Below are positions 24,633 to 32,607 of a DNA stretch of 41,131 nucleotides, one piece after another (position 1 is the first letter of the stretch; each line of letters starts with the position of its first letter). A program made the translations under genes and the position numbers. Below the pieces are notes generated by a model. It saw only the letters and a program-made list of their open reading frames with translations, was not told the origin of the DNA and made no database searches. The DNA lies in NCBI GenBank assembly GCA_021299455.1, contig JAJTGQ010000001.1, positions 1 to 41,131 of the forward strand, given 5' to 3'. This DNA comes from Flammeovirgaceae bacterium (GTDB taxonomy: Bacteria > Bacteroidota > Bacteroidia > Cytophagales > Cyclobacteriaceae).

Positions 24633-25958
24633 ATGCAAAATAATCAAAAAACAGCAACCGCTGCTTTCTTAAAGAATCTTGGCATCGCTGAGCTTAACGA
24701 AATGCAAGCAGCCGTTGTCGAAAAGGCTTCTTCTACAAGCAACCTGATGTTACTCGCGCCCACGGGATCGGGTAAAACGCTAGCCTTTTTGATACCTCTC
24801 ATTAACAAACTAAAATCTGACGTGGTTGGCGTTCAAGCGTTGATCGTTGCTCCCTCACGGGAATTGTCACTTCAAATTGAAGACGTTTTTCGGTCAATGA
24901 AAACATCTTACAAAGTGAGCTGCTGCTATGGAGGGCACTCGGTAAAAGTAGAACAGAATAGTTTGAGTGAGGCGCCCGCTGTTGTAATCGGTACACCTGG
25001 CCGCCTAGCCGATCATTTTTTGCGCAAATCATTTGATCCACGAACGATCCAACTGGTAGTTCTTGATGAGTTTGATAAATCGCTACAGATGGGCTTTCTA
25101 AAAGAGCTCACTACTCTATTTAGAGCGTTTAGCGGAAAGCAAAGGCATCTCCTCACATCCGCTACACGGCTGGAGGTTTGGCCGGAATTTTTGCCTTTTA
25201 CAAATCCGGAAACGCTCAATTATTTAAAAGATGAACCTGCCTCCAAATTGGAGTTAAAGTTAGTGCGCACCAATACCACAGATAAGGTGGAAACACTCAT
25301 GCGATTGGTAGCTGGATTTAACCAGGAAGTCTGTTTGGTATTTTGTAATCACCGCGATGCTGTGGAGCGGATCAGTGCCTTGCTGGCACAGCATCAATTC
25401 GCGCATGGCATTCTCCACGGAGCAATGGAGCAGATCGATCGCGAAAAAAACCTGATTAAGTTTAGAGGTGGCGCTCATAATGTATTGATTGCAACAGACT
25501 TGGCGTCACGCGGGTTAGATATTCCAGAAATAAGACATGTCGTTCACTACCAGTTGCCATTACAGCAAGAAGCGTTTCTACATCGTAACGGCAGAACAGC
25601 CAGAATGCATGCAGATGGTAAAGCCTACTTGATTGTTGCTCTGGATGAAACAATTCCGGAATACATCAACAAGTCTATCGTGGAAGTAAAAGTGCCCTCA
25701 AAACTGGTTCTTCCTCCACCGCCTCTTTATTCATGCCTCTACATTAGTGCGGGCAAAAAGGATAAGATCAGCAAGGGGGATATAGTAGGTTTGTTAACCA
25801 AGAAGGGCGGCCTTAAGAGTGACGATATAGGGTTAATCACATTGCTTGACTTTTCTTCCTATGTAGCTGTTAGACGTCCGCTGGTTGATAAGTTACTAGC
25901 GGCAATCAAAAACGAAAAGCTAAAAAAAGTAAAAGTAAAAATTGAGATAGCTAATTGA
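24633..25958 (+). CDS. DEAD-box RNA helicase, DbpA-like
   Basis: 441 residues. Core motifs are in order: I APTGSGKT (42-49), Ia APSRELSLQI, Ib TPGRLADH, II DEFD (145-148), III SAT (176-178), then IATDLASRGLDIPEI and HRNGRTARM. The C-terminal 75 residues (LYISAGKKDKISKGDIVGLL through DFSSYVAV) match the RNA-binding domain of DbpA, which binds 23S rRNA hairpin 92. It is therefore likely a ribosome-assembly helicase. Motif II is DEFD rather than DEAD; the ATP-coordinating D and E and the final D remain. The gene starts after a terminator with its own -7 box and is followed by a methyltransferase gene. Confidence 0.9.
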   Translation: MQNNQKTATAAFLKNLGIAELNEMQAAVVEKASSTSNLMLLAPTGSGKTLAFLIPLINKLKSDVVGVQALIVAPSRELSLQIEDVFRSMKTSYKVSCCYGGHSVKVEQNSLSEAPAVVIGTPGRLADHFLRKSFDPRTIQLVVLDEFDKSLQMGFLKELTTLFRAFSGKQRHLLTSATRLEVWPEFLPFTNPETLNYLKDEPASKLELKLVRTNTTDKVETLMRLVAGFNQEVCLVFCNHRDAVERISALLAQHQFAHGILHGAMEQIDREKNLIKFRGGAHNVLIATDLASRGLDIPEIRHVVHYQLPLQQEAFLHRNGRTARMHADGKAYLIVALDETIPEYINKSIVEVKVPSKLVLPPPPLYSCLYISAGKKDKISKGDIVGLLTKKGGLKSDDIGLITLLDFSSYVAVRRPLVDKLLAAIKNEKLKKVKVKIEIAN

Positions 25959-25977
25959 GGATAGAGAATGTCATAAG

Positions 25978-26730
25978 ATGAAAGAAAAGAAACACTGGAA
26001 CGAGATTGCAGGTCGCTACAACGAAGAGATTTTTGACGTCTTCAAAAATGATCGGCAAAAAAGGCTTCCCTTTTACTTTGATAAACATAGTGGACCTAAA
26101 AAAACAGCCGTTGATTTGGGCTGCGGAAACGGAAAGGCCTTTGAATATCTTTCTCCACGATTTGGTGGGGTAGTTGGTTTTGATATCTCACAAAAGTTGC
26201 TTGATCAGGCAAAAAAACTTCCGTTTTCCAATACTGTGTTACGATGTGAGGATTTAACCAATGAGGAGGTTCCCTTGCCGAAAGCTGATTTTGTTTTTTC
26301 ATGCAACGTAGTCATGTTCCCAAAAATTGAAATGAACTATGCCATGCTTCGAAACATTCATCGAACACTGAAACCGACAGGCAGCGCTGTTTTGGTTCTT
26401 CCAGCCTTGGAGTCTGTTCTTTTTTCTTCCTGGAGATTGATCTCTGTATATGCTTCTGAGGGTGTTGCTTCAAATGACATTCCCGCAGATGAATTTGACT
26501 ACTTTAAAGCCGCCAAGCGCGACATCGTACAAGGGATTATTCACATTGACAACGTACCCACCAAGCATTATCTCGAATCGGAAATAGAAGTTGTTTTCCG
26601 AAACGCTGGACTGAAGGTAACAGCACTGGAAAAATTGGAGTATAAATGGGATACTGAAATGGATGCTCCACCCGACTGGCTGGGAAAGCCTTATCCCTGG
26701 GATTGGCTGGTGGAATGCAAGCGCAAATAG
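25978..26730 (+). CDS. Class I SAM-dependent methyltransferase
   Basis: 250 residues. Motif I is AVDLGCGNGKAFEYL (SAM-binding loop), followed by VVGFDISQKLLDQAKKL (motif II acidic end) and a post-loop ADFVFSCNVVMFPK. The central part IHRTLKPTGSAVLVLPALES is the usual strand after motif III. The substrate is not predictable; the C-terminal half (from about residue 150) is unlike common small-molecule methyltransferases I know. It starts 20 bases after the helicase stop and may be cotranscribed, so RNA as substrate is conceivable but unproven. The next gene is convergent, 15 bases away. Confidence 0.85.
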   Translation: MKEKKHWNEIAGRYNEEIFDVFKNDRQKRLPFYFDKHSGPKKTAVDLGCGNGKAFEYLSPRFGGVVGFDISQKLLDQAKKLPFSNTVLRCEDLTNEEVPLPKADFVFSCNVVMFPKIEMNYAMLRNIHRTLKPTGSAVLVLPALESVLFSSWRLISVYASEGVASNDIPADEFDYFKAAKRDIVQGIIHIDNVPTKHYLESEIEVVFRNAGLKVTALEKLEYKWDTEMDAPPDWLGKPYPWDWLVECKRK

Positions 26731-26745
26731 GTTGATCTGAATCCG

Positions 26746-28179
26746 TTACTCCAAAACAAATGTTCCAACCGCGTGAGCGGGCAAATAGGTGTTTGCAATT
26801 CTGGTTTTGAATCGAAGGGCAAAGTTTTTTCCGGACGGACTATCATTTAAAACGATAACTACCTTTTTTCCTGATGGAGTGATGAAGCCTACGTTACTGA
26901 GGTTTTCCGGTTGATTTGATGCGATTCGGATAGATCCAGGGGGTACAAATTTGGAAGCGTGCGCGATGATGAAGTAAGATACATTTCGTGTTACATCCTT
27001 TCCTATTGTTAGTGCTCCCAAGCAACGGTCACACCCACCGTCTCCGGTATGAGGGTTGAAATTTTGATCTGCTGCCAAATTCCATTCAAGAACAGCTTTA
27101 GCCCCATTGCTTGTAGCTCCGATAACTACATTTTTAATATGCCAAATTAAGTCCTCTCCAAACTTGCCATCACCAGATGTCCACTGTTCTGTAAAATAAA
27201 TATTTTTGTCCGGGTGGGCTTTTTTTACAGTCGATAGAGCAGAGATGGAACCGAGATATAGATGAAAAGCAGTTCCGTCCACGAACTGTTTCGTGATCGG
27301 ATCATTTAAGATGGAGATGGGATATTCGGGATGGTCACAATTGTGGTCGAACAAAACAATTTTAGTTTTGATACTGGCTGCTTTAAAAGTTGGACCTAAG
27401 TTTTCTTTTATGAATGTATTTTGTTCTGAGGAATTCAACACCATACTCGGTGTGTTATTTGGATTTTCAGGTTCGTTCTGAATCGTTATGGCATCAATCA
27501 CAATACCCTCTTTGTTCATTTCTTCTATGTATTTCAAAAGATATTTTGCGTAAACTTCGTAATAATCAGTTCTTAAACGGCCTCCTTTCGCGAGGCTATT
27601 CGATTTCATCCAAAGTGGTGCAGACCATGGGCTTGCCATAATTTTGATTTTTGAGTTAACGGCAAGAATCTGTTTTAAAATGGGTATAAGGTTTTTTCGA
27701 TCTTCGGCAAGACTAAATTTTATGAGTGCTGGGTCTGTTTCGCCATCCGGTAAATCGTTGTAAGAAAATACTTTGTCATCAAGGTCTGAGGCTCCGATGC
27801 TAATTCGCAAATAACTAATTCCAATTCCGGTCGAATCCATCCGAAAGAGCTCTTCAAGTATTTTTTTTCTTTCTGTCGCCCCCAACTTTTGATTCAATAG
27901 TCCTGCGCTCCCACCGGTTAATGCAAAGCCAAAGCCATCCATGGTTTGAAATGTAGCAGAGGGGTTAAGATCAATCACATCACCACTCGCCACTTGATCT
28001 TTAAATTGGATCGGCTCTGTTTTCCTAAGCAGATAAGATTGATCAGCGGATGTGATCCAGATACCTTTTTCAAGGCTATTGTGTTGAGCATGAACACCAG
28101 CATACGGTAAGATAACCAACCAGGCAAATACTGCCAGCCTTGTCGGGCTTGAAACAAATTGTGTATTCATCTTTTCCAA
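26746..28179 (-). CDS. Family 30 glycoside hydrolase (glucosylceramidase-like), secreted
   Basis: 477 residues; MNTQ nine bases downstream is an alternative start. The signal peptide runs through AVFAWLVILPYAGVHAQ. GH30 features follow: QTMDGFGFALTGGSAGLL, YLRISIGASDLDD, ASPWSAPLWMKS, IQNEPENP (acid/base Glu236) and YFTEQWTSGDG (nucleophile Glu331), then the C-terminal beta side domain with FITPSGKKVVIVLND. GH30 enzymes of this kind cleave beta-1,6- or beta-1,3-glucans or glucosylceramide; the exact substrate is not readable here. No SusC/SusD pair or regulator is nearby, so it is not part of a visible polysaccharide locus. Confidence 0.92.
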   Translation of the reverse strand: MEKMNTQFVSSPTRLAVFAWLVILPYAGVHAQHNSLEKGIWITSADQSYLLRKTEPIQFKDQVASGDVIDLNPSATFQTMDGFGFALTGGSAGLLNQKLGATERKKILEELFRMDSTGIGISYLRISIGASDLDDKVFSYNDLPDGETDPALIKFSLAEDRKNLIPILKQILAVNSKIKIMASPWSAPLWMKSNSLAKGGRLRTDYYEVYAKYLLKYIEEMNKEGIVIDAITIQNEPENPNNTPSMVLNSSEQNTFIKENLGPTFKAASIKTKIVLFDHNCDHPEYPISILNDPITKQFVDGTAFHLYLGSISALSTVKKAHPDKNIYFTEQWTSGDGKFGEDLIWHIKNVVIGATSNGAKAVLEWNLAADQNFNPHTGDGGCDRCLGALTIGKDVTRNVSYFIIAHASKFVPPGSIRIASNQPENLSNVGFITPSGKKVVIVLNDSPSGKNFALRFKTRIANTYLPAHAVGTFVLE

Positions 28180-28232
28180 AGTTATTGAAATGATATGACT
28201 TCACTAGTGATTAAAATCGAATAAGAAACAGC

Positions 28233-28268
28233 TACTTTTGAGAAAGTAACAACCTACAAGGTTACTTT
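28233..28268 (+). promoter_or_regulatory. Candidate promoter and operator dyad before the SDR gene
   Basis: TACTTTTG (28233-28240) fits TAnnTTTG. Three bases later lies the perfect 8-base inverted repeat AAAGTAAC (28243-28250) / GTTACTTT (28261-28268) with a 10-base spacer, giving a centre-to-centre distance of 18 bases, fit for a dimeric repressor. It would cover the transcription start. The leader to the ATG at 28324 is about 80 bases. Confidence 0.45.
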
Positions 28269-28323
28269 GTATTTGTGCGATCATGTTTCGCACCAAGACT
28301 TTTTAACGTTAAGCTAACAAAAA

Positions 28324-29028
28324 ATGAAAACAGCATTGATTACCGGAGGTAGTAAGGGAATTGGTTATGGAGTTGCAGAGGTACTACTAGCTGCAGGTTG
28401 GCGAGTAGCGATTACTGGTCGCAACGTGGTACAAGTAGAAGAGTCTGCCAGAAAACTCAATCTTATAAATGCGGGTCATGCGATTGGTCTCGTAGCAGAC
28501 GTTCGCGATTTTAAGCAGCAACAAGATGCCGTAAATAAACTGTTGCAAACTTGGGGGCAGTTAGATGTATTGGTTGCCAACGCAGGACTGGGCCATTTTG
28601 GATCGATAGAAACTATTTCGCTGGAACAATGGCATGAAACAATTGATACCAACCTTACTGGTGTTTTTTACAGTATCAAAGCTTGTTTAGAGGCGCTGAA
28701 AAAATCACAGGGATATATTATTACGATTGCGAGCCTGGCGGGCACCAATTTTTTCGCGGGAGGAAGCGCATACAATGCAAGTAAATTTGGATTGGTTGGT
28801 TTTACGCAAGCAGTGATGTTAGACGTAAGAGAGCACGGCATTAAAGTAAGTACGATCATGCCCGGTTCCGTGGCGACTGGTTTCAACAACCATGAAACTT
28901 CATCGAAAGATGCCTGGAAAATTCAGCCGGAAGACATCGGCCAGACTGTATTAAATCTATTGACAATGAATCCGCGAACGTTGCCGAGCAAGATAGAGAT
29001 AAGGCCGTCTATGCCACCGGGCAAATAG
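28324..29028 (+). CDS. Short-chain dehydrogenase/reductase (SDR)
   Basis: 234 residues, classical SDR size. The cofactor loop is TGGSKGIGYGVAEVL (TGxxxGxG), followed by GRN at the second strand end (Arg suggests NADP(H) preference), ADVRD, NAGLGHFG, catalytic Ser in IITIASLAG and the YNASK pair (YxxxK). The C-terminal IMPGSVATGF is also typical. It is cytoplasmic. The substrate is unknown; close relatives are often annotated as 3-ketoacyl-ACP reductase-like without proof. A dyad over the putative start site suggests control by its own repressor, but no regulator gene is adjacent. Confidence 0.92.
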   Translation: MKTALITGGSKGIGYGVAEVLLAAGWRVAITGRNVVQVEESARKLNLINAGHAIGLVADVRDFKQQQDAVNKLLQTWGQLDVLVANAGLGHFGSIETISLEQWHETIDTNLTGVFYSIKACLEALKKSQGYIITIASLAGTNFFAGGSAYNASKFGLVGFTQAVMLDVREHGIKVSTIMPGSVATGFNNHETSSKDAWKIQPEDIGQTVLNLLTMNPRTLPSKIEIRPSMPPGK

Positions 29029-29072
29029 ACTGATCAGGTTTTTTTAAAAAAGAAGTTAAAATAGGAATAACG

Positions 29073-29258
29073 TTAGGAGCGTTGCACTTCCGCAAAAATC
29101 ACGTCTAGCTCTGGCGAGCTAATCCCTAATTTTTCCGCTAGTTTTTTTAACATTGTCTCCTTCTTGCCCTCCTCGAAAACAAAATCCTCATCGGCTAATG
29201 CCGGAAACCGTCTTTTCAATAAAATCCGCTGTTCTCTCCAGCTTCTAATAATCTCCAT
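29073..29258 (-). CDS. CsbD-like stress protein
   Basis: 61 residues from the ATG at 29258 (MEIIRSWREQRILLKRRFPA). The pattern W-EQ--LLK--F--L-DEDF-FEEGK then L--KL-----EL is that of small Bacteroidota proteins assigned to the CsbD general-stress family. The frame is open back to 29303, but the extra 15 residues (MSDMPIGTLYLHLLI) do not fit the family. Charged, soluble, no signal. It lies 54 bases after the DUF2141 gene on the same strand. Confidence 0.7.
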   Translation of the reverse strand: MEIIRSWREQRILLKRRFPALADEDFVFEEGKKETMLKKLAEKLGISSPELDVIFAEVQRS

Positions 29259-29311
29259 AATAAGTAAATGTAGATATAATGTGCCAATTGGCATATCACT
29301 CATGATCTATT

Positions 29312-29854
29312 CTAATAGTACCTCAGCTTCATTTTGACCTGTTTCTTGCCAGTAAGCAGAAATTTAAAATCTTCGAAAACAGGCCTACGTAGTGCGGTAT
29401 GGTAATAATCCGAGAATGCATGACCTTCCTTCGGCAACAGCCAACCCATGTCTAATTCCCAATTGTTGTTCTCATCATCTTGTAGGGCAATTCCCATCAC
29501 TTTTGAGGTAAATCCATCGTAGGTGACGGTCAGTGTGCCGTCCTTCACGATTGTTTTTGGAACGACAATTCGAAGAAAGCCTTTCTTGTCAGGGAAGGGA
29601 TACGTTTCATCATAAAATTTAAAACGAATCACACCCTTCGTATTGCGAATGTTTGTAACGGTGATTGTAATAGAGTAGGTGGCTTCACCAGGCAAGGCTC
29701 GCGGAGCATCCTCATTTTCCATAAAGACAGAGAACGAGTCGGTGCTATCATGCGGACGATAGCTGGCAACACGAGAGGTGTCTTGTTGCCCAAAAGCTGT
29801 CAACGAAAACGCGATCAACAAAAACAAAACCAATTGATTCATCCACCTATTCAA
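29312..29854 (-). CDS. DUF2141 protein, exported
   Basis: 180 residues. The signal peptide is LVLFLLIAFSLTAFGQQ. The mature part shows the DUF2141 pattern: SITITVTNIRNTKGVIRFKF, then FLRIVVPKTIVKDGTLTVTY, MGIALQDDENNNWELDMGWLLP and FEDFKFLL. This is an immunoglobulin-like beta fold common in Bacteroidota and of unknown role. The usual family part is preceded by about 40 extra residues (DTSRVASYRPHDSTDSF and following). Likely periplasmic or outer-membrane associated. It heads a short minus-strand unit with the CsbD-like gene. Confidence 0.85.
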   Translation of the reverse strand: MNRWMNQLVLFLLIAFSLTAFGQQDTSRVASYRPHDSTDSFSVFMENEDAPRALPGEATYSITITVTNIRNTKGVIRFKFYDETYPFPDKKGFLRIVVPKTIVKDGTLTVTYDGFTSKVMGIALQDDENNNWELDMGWLLPKEGHAFSDYYHTALRRPVFEDFKFLLTGKKQVKMKLRYY

Positions 29855-29975
29855 TGTGGTAAGATACTATTTTCTAATCACGTGTTTGCAATAAGTTGCT
29901 GTGACATTGACCTCTAATTTCAGGGTTAGTAGAAAATGACTCTTAAAGAATCATGTTGGTTTATGACTTTATTGT

Positions 29976-30005
29976 TTTGTATTGATGATTAGTCTTTCTA
30001 TTTTG
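29976..30005 (+). promoter_or_regulatory. Candidate promoter of the DUF1538/P-II/CBS operon
   Basis: TTTG at 29976-29979 is followed, after 19 bases, by TATTTTG at 29999-30005, one T short of TAnnTTTG. Spacing is that expected for the Bacteroidota vegetative sigma factor. The leader to the TTG start codon at 30053 would be about 40 bases. Confidence 0.4.
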
Positions 30006-30052
30006 TAGGTGAGCGTAGACCTGTTGAAAGGCATATAGAACTGCGAAAAATA

Positions 30053-30796
30053 TTGAAAGTGATAGTTAAACTAATAGGATTAACGGCCAACAAACTAAAA
30101 TCCGCTTTTTTGGATTTATTGCCGATTATTTTGGTAGTGTCGTTTTTTCAATTTGCGGTTCTCAGGCAACCTTTTCCAAACCTTTCTGAAGTTATTGTGG
30201 GTTTAGTTTTTGTTGTGATAGGGTTGACTCTTTTTATAGAGGGGTTAAAGATTGGCTTATTCCCTCTTGGTGAAAATTTGTCCTATGCCTTAGTAAAAAG
30301 AGGCAGTTTGTTTTGGCTTTTACTTTTCTCTTTTCTACTGGGCTTTTCAACAACGATTGCAGAGCCGGCACTCATTGCAATCGCAAAAGAGGCAGCTCGA
30401 ATTGCTGTAGAGGCTGACTTACTTCAGGCAAAGCACGAAACCAACTATGCTTTGGGCTTACGTCTGTCAGTGGCGCTGTCAGTTGGTCTTGCAATATTGC
30501 TAGGTGTTTGGCGTATTATCAAAGGCTGGCCAATTTATTACTTCATCATAGGCGGCTATTTGTTGGTGATGCTTATGACTTTGTTTGCGCCAGCCGAGAT
30601 TATCGGTATTGCTTATGACTCTGGCGGTGTAACCACTTCAACAATTACAGTACCTTTGGTTACAGCACTTGGTGTAGGGTTGGCATCAGTAATTGAAGGC
30701 AGAAGCCCGTTAACAGACGGATTTGGGTTAATTGCTTTTGCTTCTTTACTACCCATGATTTTCGTAATGGCTTATGGTATTATAATTTTCAGATAG
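30053..30796 (+). CDS. DUF1538 membrane protein, first subunit
   Basis: 247 residues with six or seven hydrophobic segments. DUF1538 signatures are [15 protein letters not shown] in the first half and [20 protein letters not shown] in the second, the latter probably a re-entrant ion-path motif. The start is TTG at 30053 (a GTG at 30059 is an alternative); no ATG lies before conserved sequence. A DUF1538 pair (UmpAB) from a Halomonas species has, as I recall, been described as a two-component Na+(Li+,K+)/H+ antiporter; here function is inferred from that. The second subunit gene follows after two bases, and a P-II gene and a CBS gene complete the operon. Confidence 0.88.
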   Translation: MKVIVKLIGLTANKLKSAFLDLLPIILVVSFFQFAVLRQPFPNLSEVIVGLVFVVIGLTLFIEGLKIGLFPLGENLSYALVKRGSLFWLLLFSFLLGFSTTIAEPALIAIAKEAARIAVEADLLQAKHETNYALGLRLSVALSVGLAILLGVWRIIKGWPIYYFIIGGYLLVMLMTLFAPAEIIGIAYDSGGVTTSTITVPLVTALGVGLASVIEGRSPLTDGFGLIAFASLLPMIFVMAYGIIIFR

Positions 30797-30798
30797 AA

Positions 30799-31566
30799 AT
30801 GCTAAAGGAAATTCTAAACACCTTCATTTCTACCATACAAGATGTGGCTCCTATTGTGTTGCTGATTGGGACATATCAGATTTTTGTTATCAGGAAAACT
30901 ATCCCGGACCTTAAAAAAGTACTACTTGGAGTTGCCTTTGTTGTATTTGGCTTAACTTTTTTTTTAATCGGTTTAGAGAAGGCTCTTTTTCCTATAGGAG
31001 AAATTATGGCAAAACAACTTTCTGACCATTCTTTTACAGCCAAACATTACTCAGGCGCACTTACAGATTGGCAAGCCTACTACTGGGTTTATATTTTTGC
31101 AGGGCTAATCGGTTTCTCGACTACTATTGCAGAACCTTCTTTATATGCGGTAGCAATAAAAGCTAATGAGGTCTCTGGAGGCACCATAGAAACTTTTACG
31201 TTAAGAGTGGTAGTGGCTATTGGGGTGGCCGTTGCTTTGGTTGTCGGAACTTTTAGGATTGTGGTCGGACAATCATTGGTGTTGTATATTTTATTCGGAT
31301 ATATAGTAGTTATTATTCAAACTATTTTTGTACAAAAAGACATAGCCTCATTGGCTTATGATTCTGGCGGTGTTACCACATCAACTGTTACGGTTCCAAT
31401 AGTTGCTGCGTTAGGTATCGGTTTAGCCACTACCGTTCCGGGGAGAAATCCTGCTATAGATGGCTTTGGGCTCATCGCATTTGCTAGTGTTTTTCCAATT
31501 ATTACAGTGCTAGGCTATGCACAAATTAAAAGTCTAATAATTTTATACAATAAAAAGCGTCAATAA
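30799..31566 (+). CDS. DUF1538 membrane protein, second subunit
   Basis: 255 residues, paralogue of the preceding gene with the same segment order: [53 protein letters not shown] and [20 protein letters not shown]. Both proteins keep the S-TTIAEP and DSGGVTTST motifs, so each probably supplies half of an ion path in a heterodimer. A loop between the second and third segments (about residues 72-95, HSFTAKHYSGALTDWQAYYW) is longer here than in subunit one. It ends two bases before the P-II gene, meaning strict cotranslation. Confidence 0.88.
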   Translation: MLKEILNTFISTIQDVAPIVLLIGTYQIFVIRKTIPDLKKVLLGVAFVVFGLTFFLIGLEKALFPIGEIMAKQLSDHSFTAKHYSGALTDWQAYYWVYIFAGLIGFSTTIAEPSLYAVAIKANEVSGGTIETFTLRVVVAIGVAVALVVGTFRIVVGQSLVLYILFGYIVVIIQTIFVQKDIASLAYDSGGVTTSTVTVPIVAALGIGLATTVPGRNPAIDGFGLIAFASVFPIITVLGYAQIKSLIILYNKKRQ

Positions 31567-31568
31567 TC

Positions 31569-31913
31569 ATGAGATTTAAATTAATTGTGGCTTTTGTTAA
31601 GCCTGAAATTTCAGACAATGTTGTCAAAGTAGCTAAAAAGGCAGGGGCTACTGGAGATGTAGTTATTCAAGGTAAAGGTTCGGGGCTTGAATCCACGAGT
31701 TTTATGGGGCTTTCTATTCACGACAAAACCAATGTTGTTTTGTTTGTGGTAGAAGAGCACCTTGTCAATCCAATAATCCAATCAGTAAGGGAAGAATGTC
31801 GTTTGGAAGATCCGGGCAATGGAATAGTATTGGTTTTGAGTATTGATAAGGTAGCGGGGTTATCCAAACAAATCAAACAAATCAGACAAAATCTAACTAA
31901 CGAAAACTTATAA
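31569..31913 (+). CDS. Divergent P-II family signalling protein
   Basis: 114 residues, the size of P-II. The first strand RFKLIVAFVKPEISDNVVKV matches the P-II start (IxAIIKPxxxD-V). After GATGDVVIQGKGSG the T-loop is short and Ser/Thr-rich, lacking the uridylylated Tyr of GlnB/GlnK. DKTNVVLFVVEEHLVNPIIQ is the second ferredoxin-like half, and LEDPGNGIVLVLSIDKV replaces the usual B-loop TGKIGDGKIFV. It likely forms a trimer that binds adenine nucleotides and acts on the two membrane proteins encoded just upstream. No glutamine synthetase or amt gene is near, so nitrogen control is unlikely to be its job. Confidence 0.85.
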   Translation: MRFKLIVAFVKPEISDNVVKVAKKAGATGDVVIQGKGSGLESTSFMGLSIHDKTNVVLFVVEEHLVNPIIQSVREECRLEDPGNGIVLVLSIDKVAGLSKQIKQIRQNLTNENL

Positions 31914-31922
31914 ATCAAAATC

Positions 31923-32315
31923 ATGGAAACATTCAAAACAGCTAAAGATATCGCTTCAGATAAACTATTCTTCATTGACGGACTTGCAAGTGTCAGAGAT
32001 GCTGTGCTATTACTGAAATCTAAAAACGTACAAGCGCTTATCATTAAGAAAAGAAACAATGGAGATGCTTATGGCATAGTTACATTAACTGACATTATAA
32101 AAAGTGTAATAATTCCTCAAAAAACTATTGACGAAGTAAGCGTTTACGAAATTATGATAAAACCAGTTTTCTCAATTCCTTCTCAACTGAATGTAAAGTA
32201 TGTACCAAGACTCATGCTGAACCACAATATCAAAATAGCCCCTGTTGAGGAAAACGGTGAGCTTATTGGAATGATTGACTTTTCCCAATGCGTATTTATG
32301 TCAATAGAAGATTGA
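31923..32315 (+). CDS. Two-CBS-domain protein
   Basis: 130 residues made almost only of a CBS pair (Bateman module): residues about 1-65 with VRDAVLLLKSKNVQALIIKK and YGIVTLTDII, and about 70-130 with PVFSIPSQLNVKYVPRLML, then IKIAPVEENGELIGMIDFS. Such stand-alone pairs bind AMP, ATP or related nucleotides and regulate partners. It lies nine bases after the P-II gene, forming a four-gene unit with the DUF1538 pair. It is convergent with the CorC-like gene, which also has CBS domains. Confidence 0.88.
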   Translation: METFKTAKDIASDKLFFIDGLASVRDAVLLLKSKNVQALIIKKRNNGDAYGIVTLTDIIKSVIIPQKTIDEVSVYEIMIKPVFSIPSQLNVKYVPRLMLNHNIKIAPVEENGELIGMIDFSQCVFMSIED

Positions 32316-32607
32316 CGATCTTGAATAAAATTAGAGATTGAAAGCAAACGGTGAAGTGCTTAGAAATGGTCAACTGAAACGTTGGTGATGTTTCGCAAAA
32401 TGGTTGGATTGCTTTATTCCGTTATCATGATTGCAAGACTAGTGTCCATGGAGGCGGCTCACTCCACATTGGGAAAGCGCAGCTAGCCCCTTTAAGTGTC
32501 CGGCTTACAAGTTTATTTTGTACGTAAGTTTCCTCCTTACGCATGAACAATACGCAAGGTTAAGTGAAATATAAATTGCGATTTACTGGTGTGATGGTAA
32601 AGGAAGA
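32316..32607. other. Intergenic space between convergent genes
   Basis: 292 bases between the CBS gene and the CorC-like gene, which converge. I see no open frame, tRNA or promoter that I can support. The only structure is a 6-base hairpin, CGTAAG (32523-32528) / CTTACG (32536-32541), without a T run. Confidence 0.5.

Noticed and set aside
31569-31913. Classical GlnB/GlnK nitrogen regulator
   Set aside because: T-loop and B-loop differ from GlnB, there is no amt or glnA gene, and the neighbours are DUF1538 genes.
32523-32541. CGTAAG/CTTACG hairpin as a terminator between convergent genes
   Set aside because: The stem is only six bases and no T run follows on either strand.
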